Source: Ehretia macrophylla (taxonomy: Eukaryota; Streptophyta; Magnoliopsida; Boraginales; Ehretiaceae). Taken from it: a stretch of 64,000 nucleotides of DNA. A model generated the notes under the pieces. That model saw only the letters and a program-made list of their open reading frames with translations. It was not told the origin of the DNA and did not search any database. Shown one piece after another: positions 57,330-64,000 of this stretch. Each line of letters begins with the position of its first letter. Position 1 is the stretch's first letter. Where the stretch lies: contig CM075765.1 of assembly GCA_037974665.1 (NCBI GenBank), positions 19,295,648-19,359,647 of the forward strand, in the 5' to 3' direction. The position numbers were made by a program, and so were the translations under genes.

Positions 57330-58009
57330 TAAAAGCTTTAAAAAAATTATCTAACACAAATAAATCATATGCAAAGCTAAAATCCAACAAAATCAAACAC
57401 AATATGTCTAAAATAGCCAACAAAGTAACATAAATTTTAGTATTATTAAAATTTTTAGCAAAAAGTTCTAAAACCTAAACCAGTAAAACCTATTCAATTT
57501 GGATGTTTTTACCGCTCAAGGATTGCAATGTGAATGTTTTTTATGCAAAGATAGCTTCTAGATGCGCGTAAATATTATTTTTTAAAGCTACATATCATAT
57601 TGTAGCCGTAAGAGTGTGTGTGTGTCGATAGAGAGGAAGAAAGAGAAGAGTTCGAGTTAAGACAACCAAAAAAAAAAAAAAAGGTCAAATTGGGTTGTTT
57701 TCCCGGCAAAAGGGAAGTGTTGACGTGGCACTTCCCTATCCTTTCATTTTTTTTTCATCCATTCTTTCTTTTTTCTAGGGCAAAATAGACAGCAGTTAAA
57801 CTTAATATCCCGGTAGGTAACGGAGGGACTAAATTGATGTTTTTTTTCAAAACACGAAGATCAACTTGGTAGTTAGCTATAAACTAAGGAACTAAAGTGG
57901 CTTTTTCTCAAAAAAAAAAAACCATGATTATTGTGAAAGGTAAAAGAATTATTTATTTGGCATCAATTTGGTAGGGTGGTCCATTGAGTCCATACTTCTA
58001 ATGCCTATG
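57330..58009. other. Right part of the Mutator-like element and short flank
   Basis: It holds AT-rich element interior, a poly-A tract at 57669-57682, then the right arm ending at about 57907 and about 100 bases of unassigned flank. No gene was seen. Confidence 0.45.
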
Positions 58010-58014
58010 GCCTC

Positions 58015-59712
58015 TGATGTGACTGTATTTGCAGCACTCAAACATTTGTATTTGTATTATATTTGCATCTTAACTTAGAAATAATTGCAATACTTTGACA
58101 CTTTCAATGTAATGTAGAAAAATATCAGAAAGTGAAAATTCATGCCCAAAACGATCCAAAACGCAAGTCAAAGAAGTGAAGAACGGGAAAACACGAGAAC
58201 TGGTAAAAGAATGAAGCTGATAGAGAAAGAATTTGGCCGAAACTAACGCGTAATCAGACTCAAAACGCTAAAAATAGCCCGAAAATGCCTTGGTCAATGC
58301 TCGGTCAAAGCTCAGTCAAAAGTCAAAATTCGAAGCCAGAAAGTCAGCAAAAGAGTGCTCGAGCGTGCCCTAATAGGCGCTCGAGCGCCCCTCTTAGCGC
58401 CGCCCAAACTGCCCATACCGTAACATCTGATTGAACCAACAGATAGGAGCTCGAGCGCCCAAAATGCGCGCTCGAGCGCACTACCCGCATCGCCCAAACT
58501 GCGACGTATCATTGGTCTAGCCCGCCGGTCGAGCGCACCTCTGAATGTTGTCCTATAAATACCCCCCAAACCCCGATTGTAATAAGAAGATTTTATTTAT
58601 TAAAATAGATTTTATAATATAATTTTAATTTAATTTCTATTTTTAAATTATGTTGTAAATATTAGTTTAGTTTAATTTTAGTAGTAATTGTAGAGTACGG
58701 GGGAAGTTCTTCCTGAGTAGCTTTTAAATAAGCTCTTACTCGGGGAAAGTTCTGCCCAAGTAGCTCTTATTTGGGGGAATCTCCGCCCGAATAGCTATTT
58801 TGTGTCGGACCTCTGCTCAAATTCCTAGAATCAGAAATACAAAGTCGTCATATCGGGGAAGCCTTTCTTGACTCTCTTATTTATGTAACTTGTATTTATT
58901 ATTATGTCTAAGTAGAGCTATTATCTAGGGAAGGATATTGTAAATGATGGTCTTTTAATATATGGTCTCGGACTCAATTTATTTAATTCGATTGTAATAT
59001 ATGACTTATTTTAAATTATGTATTGTCTTTCATACATAATACTTTTCAGTAAATATTATGATTGTTTTACTTATTGTCTTTCATATGTAATGCTTTTTAG
59101 TAGACGTTATGATAGTTTTACTTTCGTGTCATGTATCCATACTTTAATAGTGAATTAGATAGCTTGACAACTTTAAATTCCATAGACTATAGGTTATACC
59201 GTAGTTCTAGACCAATAAGGAGAAGTCGATGACTTAGTTGAAATAGACCTTTTACACCAAGTTGTAAGGACAGTTCCATACTATGGCTTGAATGCTCGTA
59301 AATGGAACAAAACCTACATCAGATTAAGTAATCGCAATTTTAATAGGCTAAGTTAATTGACTAGGTTAATGCTTGTAGCTTAATCCTTGCATAGGATTAG
59401 AAAACTTGAATGCCAAGCCTATATTGACTGACTCATTTCATATCCATGCCCCTAGATTTTTTTCCCTCGTATTCCACTCTTATTTAGTTAGTTTAATTTA
59501 GTTGTAATTTTATTTACATTTTCAAACACCCTTTCAAATTGTCACTTACCGTTTTAAACACTTTCACACATTACTTCACTAACTAACTAACGAGTTTCCC
59601 TATGGTACGATTCTGCACTCAAAGCACACTACACTACGAAGATCCATGCACTTGTGGGTATTTAAACTTGGTTGTTTTACACCGATTTTTACACACATAA
59701 CTGTTCACATCA
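58015..59712. mobile_element. Solo LTR (1.7 kb) with 5-bp target duplication
   Basis: It starts TGATGTGA and ends TCACATCA, a perfect 8-base inverted pair with TG...CA ends, and is flanked by GCCTC at 58010-58014 and 59713-59717. Inside are repeated GCTCGAGCGC words (58370-58530) and a TATA box in CCTATAAATACCCCCC at about 58552, both on the plus strand, which suggests plus orientation. Neither primer site nor polypurine tract adjoins it, so the internal domain was lost by LTR-LTR recombination. It is probably from a Ty3/Gypsy Tat-like element, but that is inferred. Confidence 0.85.
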
Positions 59713-59713
59713 G

Positions 59714-59761
59714 CCTCGATTTGTCTTTTGACCACAAAAAAAAAAAAAAACCTCGATTTGT
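59714..59761 (+). mobile_element. 26-bp poly(A) retroposon scrap with 11-bp target duplication
   Basis: The 11 bases CCTCGATTTGT stand at 59714-59724 and 59751-59761. Between them is CTTTTGACCAC followed by 15 A. This is what an extremely 5'-truncated LINE or SINE insertion leaves behind. It directly adjoins the target duplication of the solo LTR. Confidence 0.65.
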
Positions 59762-59871
59762 TAAACTCACCCATGTGAGTGATAAATTTTAAAGCTTATA
59801 AAAGGAGGAGCGAAGTTATAGATTGTGGACCATATCTACCATGAAGTAAATTGTTGTGCAAATTGATTTGC

Positions 59872-62800
59872 TTTTTTTTTGGGGGACTAAAAAATAATCA
59901 ACACACATAAAACCACTCATCCAACTCCCGTGGGGTGAATGTCCTGATCAAGGAGCAATGACAGCTGAGGGGGGAGACATGCAATCCAGTTCACTGGAAA
60001 CTCATCTCTATGTTTGTACTTTGCGATCCAGTCACACGGATGATTGGCCGTTCTTCTTATGTATTGAAAATTCAACCTCGAATTTTCTGCCACAATCTTT
60101 TGAATGTCCTCCACAATGGTAGATGCTCTCCAACAAAGGGCAATCTTCGGAGAACTGATTGCTCTAAGAACGTCCTGTGCATCGCTCTCAATTATGATGC
60201 TAGAATTATGGACTTGGTTCACAAAGAGACAGGCACATTGTAGCGCAAAAGCTTCTGCCTCTGCAGTCGAAAAATAGCGAAAAGAGCCTGCATGTCCAAA
60301 CAGAATACCTCCACTCCAATCTCGACCGATAAACGCAAATACAGCTTTTGTAACGCCCCATTCCCTCATGGAAATAGGGGCTCTATAAATCCACTATACA
60401 CAACCCGATCCAAATCCCAAATCACGAAAAATGAGAGAAAATGGAGGCAGTCTCCCCTATTTATAGGACTAACTGAAACTTGCGAACAACATAATACAAT
60501 CACAAAAACATAATCCAACATTCTCCTACAATTTCAACCAACCAGCTATGTACCGTCTCAAGACCATTCGGGCCTTAGATAAAATAACATGATAAGCACA
60601 CAAGCATGCGTGGGATTCAACCATTGAAATATTAGGTTATAAAATCATTTATCATACCACTCTAACCTTGTCTATAAACCTTTCTTGTGGTTAAAGACCC
60701 ACAATCACCCACTTACCACGCTCAAGCATGAATGAAAGACAAGTAATGAAAGTACTTTAAGTTGTTATAGCCGTTTACAGTCCTGCCAAACATGTTGGCT
60801 CAAGTTATGACACTTTACAACATTCAAAAAGGCCAAGAATATATACAAGACCATAGGCCACAAAATAGACTATAAGCAACTAACATCTACTTAGCGCTAG
60901 GGCCCACGAAGCATATACACGCATCCACAAAACTGGCAGCAAGGTATCACGTAGTCAAGGAGTCTCACGGGTCTCATCCTCTGCAGGCTCAAGAGGAGCC
61001 GGACCTGCTTTACCTGAAATTGTTAGCAACGAGGGTGAGCATACCAAACACGTATGCCCAGTGAGAAAGGGGAAACGGGAACAGTATCTCGGGGTTCGTG
61101 CAATGCAACAAATATATGTAATGTACAATAAAAGAAACACAAGAATCCAATATAATACCTCACAATAAAAAGGATATCACTCGATGATCCTGATTAATCC
61201 AATTCTCGAACCACGAACCACGAACCACGAACAGAAATCCCAAAGAATAATGTCACTGATAACGATAAGTCGGCATCCCCTTATAACTCCAAGTTGGGTG
61301 TACTCCGAATGTACCCCGAAATCCTACGACCCAACTCTCACTGGGCGGCATCCCAAGCAAGAGAGGGATTGGGCAACCATGGTCGACAAGGTAGATCGGC
61401 AAGCCCGCTGCCACCCGGTTTCCACGACACTACCATGCCCAAATGGTTGCGCAACCATGAAGCAATGTACTCAAAATGATAACAATAAGATAAACTAATA
61501 AACACATGATTGAGGGACAACAAAGTAAGTTTCCCTCACACACAATATATAGACAATAAGTGCATATTACTTTAACAATTATATAAAATCACATAATCTA
61601 TGTACAAGAAAATAAACTATTATGCACATAAGGATGAAGACTCTCTCACCTGGAATTAAGCCAAGCACGCAAGAGAATAGCTCCGATTTACTTCAACTTT
61701 CCGAATTAGCTCGAATATGTAACCCTAGAGTGTTCATATAAGTTTAGTAATTAACTAGATCAATTCCAGCTCAACTCTTACTTAACTCAACCCTACAACA
61801 TTAGAGCAAGATTTATAATCACTTATTTACACAAGTTCCTATCCCACACACAATTGAACTACAAAGTTCACCTTACCATATCATTAGACAGCATAGAAGA
61901 CATTAAAAGCATCAAATACCATCAAGTTAAGATTATAAGTTATAAATTCCAATTACTCTTATTTACAACAATCAATAGTCATATAACTAGATGAGCTATC
62001 CTTATAGTCCTACTCACTTAGCATACAATGTCTATTAGAATTTGATCTTTAACAAAATACAAGCAAGATAAACATTAGAACAAGATCTAAACATTAAATA
62101 TGAAAATAACTATATGTGCACAAAGGGGTCATCAACACATTTTTCACAAAACTCTTTAAAAAGCTCAAATACACTCTAGAATGCATTCAAATACACAACA
62201 AACAACTAACTGTCAATACAAGTGCCAAAACAACCAATTCCCGCGTTTTCCCTTTTTTGTTATCCTAAGTCATTTAAATCTAAACCGAAGGCTAAGGTTC
62301 AAGATTCACCAACTAACTATTCTAATCTTCTAGTTACACATTATGACACACTTAGAACCCTTGAAATTATTCATTAACCCGTATTAGCCACAAAAGCCCC
62401 GATTACCCCTTTGCGCATTTGTACTACAAGTATCTTAACCAAAGCTCAACTAAGAGTTAGAAAAGCACATTTAGTCCCTACTTACCTTAAGAACACCAAA
62501 TATATCAACCAAATTCACCCGAATTTACGTTTGACCCAAAACCCCTTTGTTCACCAAGGCTAATTAGCTTCCAAATGGAATACGAGGTTCAAGATACGCA
62601 ACCAAGCTATACTAACTTCCTATTGACACTTAATGACACTACTTAGGACTTTGAAATCACACTTTAAAACACAATTATCCAAAAAGTCTGATTTTACCTC
62701 TTTATGCATTTACATTACAAGTACCCTAACCGAAGCTCAACCGCGAGTTAGAAAAGCATATCTAGCACCTACATAGCCTAAGAACACCAAATGTGATGGC

Positions 62801-64000
62801 CAAATTAACCCGGATTCGTATTAACCTCGAAATCCCTTTTTAAAAGTCGCCTATTTCGTGTTCTAGTCAAGTTTCGAGCAATTGAACCTTACGGGGCAAT
62901 TAATCTGTCTTTATTAACATCTTAGGCACCTATTAGGAGCAATGAATCAAGCAATAATGCACAATTCCACAAAACCCTAGAATTTCATCATTATTCACAC
63001 CCTAAAATCAAACCATCGAATTCAACCGTTTAAAAAGTGAATCAATAGCATAAACTTGGTCTCTACATCATGTATATACCATATAATATTATATTTGAGC
63101 ATACCATAAGCATTTAATAGCAAATCTACAAAATCAAGAAAGTTGCAACATTTTAAAAATGCAAAATACACATGTAAATCCCTTACCAATGCGCGTAAAA
63201 GCTCGTAGGATGCTTGTAAACTCTCTAAACCACTTGCTCCTAGCTTGGTAGGGCTTGAAATAGAGTTTTGATGAGCAAAAACTTCTCATCTCCCTCTCCT
63301 ATGGCTGTCGGGTTCTAGGGCACTATTCACCTTTTTTTTTTCTACGTCAACTTATGAGCTATTGTGTTGTGCATGAACTTATATGCCTATGTGTATTACT
63401 TTAGTGTGAGTATGTTGATCATAATATGAGTCAAACTAGCTTAAATCAAGTCTAAATGTGCAATTATATGTTAGCTAGCTAGAATATAAAGTTAGACTAC
63501 GTAACACTATTCACTAGATTCTATAAAACATTTTCCAAACGGATGCTCTCAATACTAATCGCTCAAATGCATATTTTTCTCATTCCTAAAATAATTAATA
63601 TGATTTAAGAAAAATACTAATTCAAAGAAAATAAGTGGTTGAAAAATGCGATAAATAGTAACCAAGGAAAGTAACAGGTAATGCGCAGTTAAAATGCACA
63701 AACAGTGAATGCAACAATTAATAGAAGTATGGTGATATTGTCGGGTGTCATACCCTCTCCCATTCATCTCAAACACGGCATCCACATTGACTTTTATCGT
63801 ACTATGACTTAGGGGAATCCACTGTGTTGGTGCTGTAAGACTATCAGTTACCCTCCTTATCGATTTGTTCCATCTCACATTGTCATCGCATAACCATTCA
63901 GCTAGAGCACATTGCATCCTCACAATCGCCTTCTGAACATCAATGTCTTTCCCGTTGATCACACCATCATTCCTCTCCTTCTATATCTGCCAGCAATATA
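59872..64000 (-). pseudogene. LINE ORF C-terminus: RNase H domain (RVT_3 type), split by an LTR, runs off the right edge
   Basis: Two minus-strand pieces, 64000-63752 and 60352-59917, form one domain. The first has GKDIDVQKAIVRMQCALAEW, later W(I)PLSHSTIKVNVDAVF with the first RNase H Asp. The second has KAVFAFIGRDWSGGIL, STAEAEAFALQ (Glu), IIIESDAQDVL (Asp) and HPCDWIAKY (final Asp). A stop (TAG) replaces an expected Trp just upstream of GKDIDVQ at about 63980. A poly(A) tail (59880-59872, minus) ends it. The 3.4-kb insertion between the pieces is LTR sequence of the same family as the LARD-like element. The LINE is non-functional. Confidence 0.85.
60353..63751 (-). mobile_element. Solo LTR-like copy (3.4 kb), divergent member of the LARD-like family, inside the LINE
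   Basis: The plus-strand start TGTAACGCCCCATTCCCTCA matches the LARD-like LTR start (TGTAACGCCCCGATCCCTCA) with one mismatch in 20. The end GGGTGTCATA matches GGGTGTCACA with one change in the terminal CA. Shared internal words include GGCAAGCCCGCTGCC, GTGCAATGCAACA, GGTTGCGCAACC and CCCAGTGAG in the same order, so it is a full-length LTR in minus orientation. The flanks do not form a 5-bp duplication, so deletion or recombination at the edge is likely. A TTTCAG acceptor-like site followed by an acidic short frame (61010-60955, minus) sits where the LARD-like LTRs have theirs. Confidence 0.85.

Larger units (their letters stand above)
55991..57907. mobile_element. Mutator-like element, ~1.9 kb
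   Basis: The left arm (GAAAAAGCCATTTTAGTCC, TAGCTAAATACCAAGTTGGT, TTTAGTCCCTCCGTTA) is inverted at the right end (minus: GAAAAAGCCACTTTAGTTCC, TAGCTAACTACCAAGTTGAT, TTTAGTCCCTCCGTTACC). Arms are at least 130 bases. A clear 9-bp duplication was not found, as the right flank is a poly-A run. It carries a 37-codon frame related to that of the 2050-3350 element and hosts a TAA-flanked MITE. No transposase was seen. Confidence 0.8.

Noticed and set aside
1..64000. A new multi-gene system or biosynthetic cluster
   Set aside because: The few genes are unrelated to each other and the rest is transposons and their remains. No co-oriented set of related genes is present.

Overview
This window looks like nuclear DNA of a eudicot plant. 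It is strongly AT-rich, its genes have short exons with GT-AG introns, its gene families are plant-specific (subtilase, plastid-targeted membrane protein, nodulin-21-like vacuolar iron transporter, PPR), and most of its length is plant transposons. I see no bacterial or viral features and cannot name the species. GENES. Only three gene-like loci stand out. A plant subtilase (minus strand, 751-1721) runs off the left edge and shows its first four exons. A three-exon gene for a plastid-targeted protein with two membrane segments (plus strand, 12696-14294) looks intact. A vacuolar-iron-transporter-like gene (plus strand, 15537-16419) is decaying, with a lost start and two compensating frameshifts. 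Gene fragments also occur: a broken PPR gene (28185-28719, minus), one perfectly bounded exon of the SUMO-conjugating enzyme SCE1 (30515-30598, minus), and an acidic last-exon-like piece (30890-31059, minus). LAYOUT. 1-2 kb: subtilase 5' part. 2-3.4 kb: Mutator-like element with long inverted ends. 3.4-12.7 kb: sparse AT-rich DNA with a duplicated retroposon tail and small inverted-repeat elements. 12.7-16.4 kb: the gene pair. 16.8-24.9 kb: a MITE-like element, a decayed Ty3/Gypsy chromovirus and a 126-bp tandem repeat. 25.2-31.1 kb: a Copia-like LTR with primer site and leader, the PPR pseudogene, a three-LTR TRIM, a tRNA-derived SINE and gene fragments. 31.2-41.1 kb: a Mutator-like element with a 10-bp target duplication, then a MITE split by a complete, recent, non-coding 8.1-kb LTR element with 3.36-kb LTRs. 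41-50 kb: foldback elements, a repeat array, an Emigrant-type MITE and a LINE remnant. 50-54.4 kb: a TTA-flanked MITE that carries a dead hAT element and a very long TTA/TTTA microsatellite, then two foldback elements. 54.8-57.9 kb: an exon-like unit, a ~145-bp tandem repeat, and a Mutator-like element hosting a TAA-flanked MITE. 58-64 kb: a solo LTR with a 5-bp target duplication and a LINE RNase H domain split by a 3.4-kb LTR. HOW IT FITS TOGETHER. The genes form no pathway or cluster. What the window records is successive nested transposition, and many events can be read exactly because target-site duplications survive: 9-10 bp for Mutator-like, 8 bp for hAT, 5 bp for LTR, 3 bp for Harbinger-like and 11-16 bp for retroposons. 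I found no convincing new biochemical system. The most unusual items are the coding-free long-LTR element, the three-LTR TRIM, the short zinc-finger-like ORF shared by two different inverted-repeat elements, and the frame-restoring mutations in the transporter gene. All database-level naming here is from memory of family motifs and was not searched.
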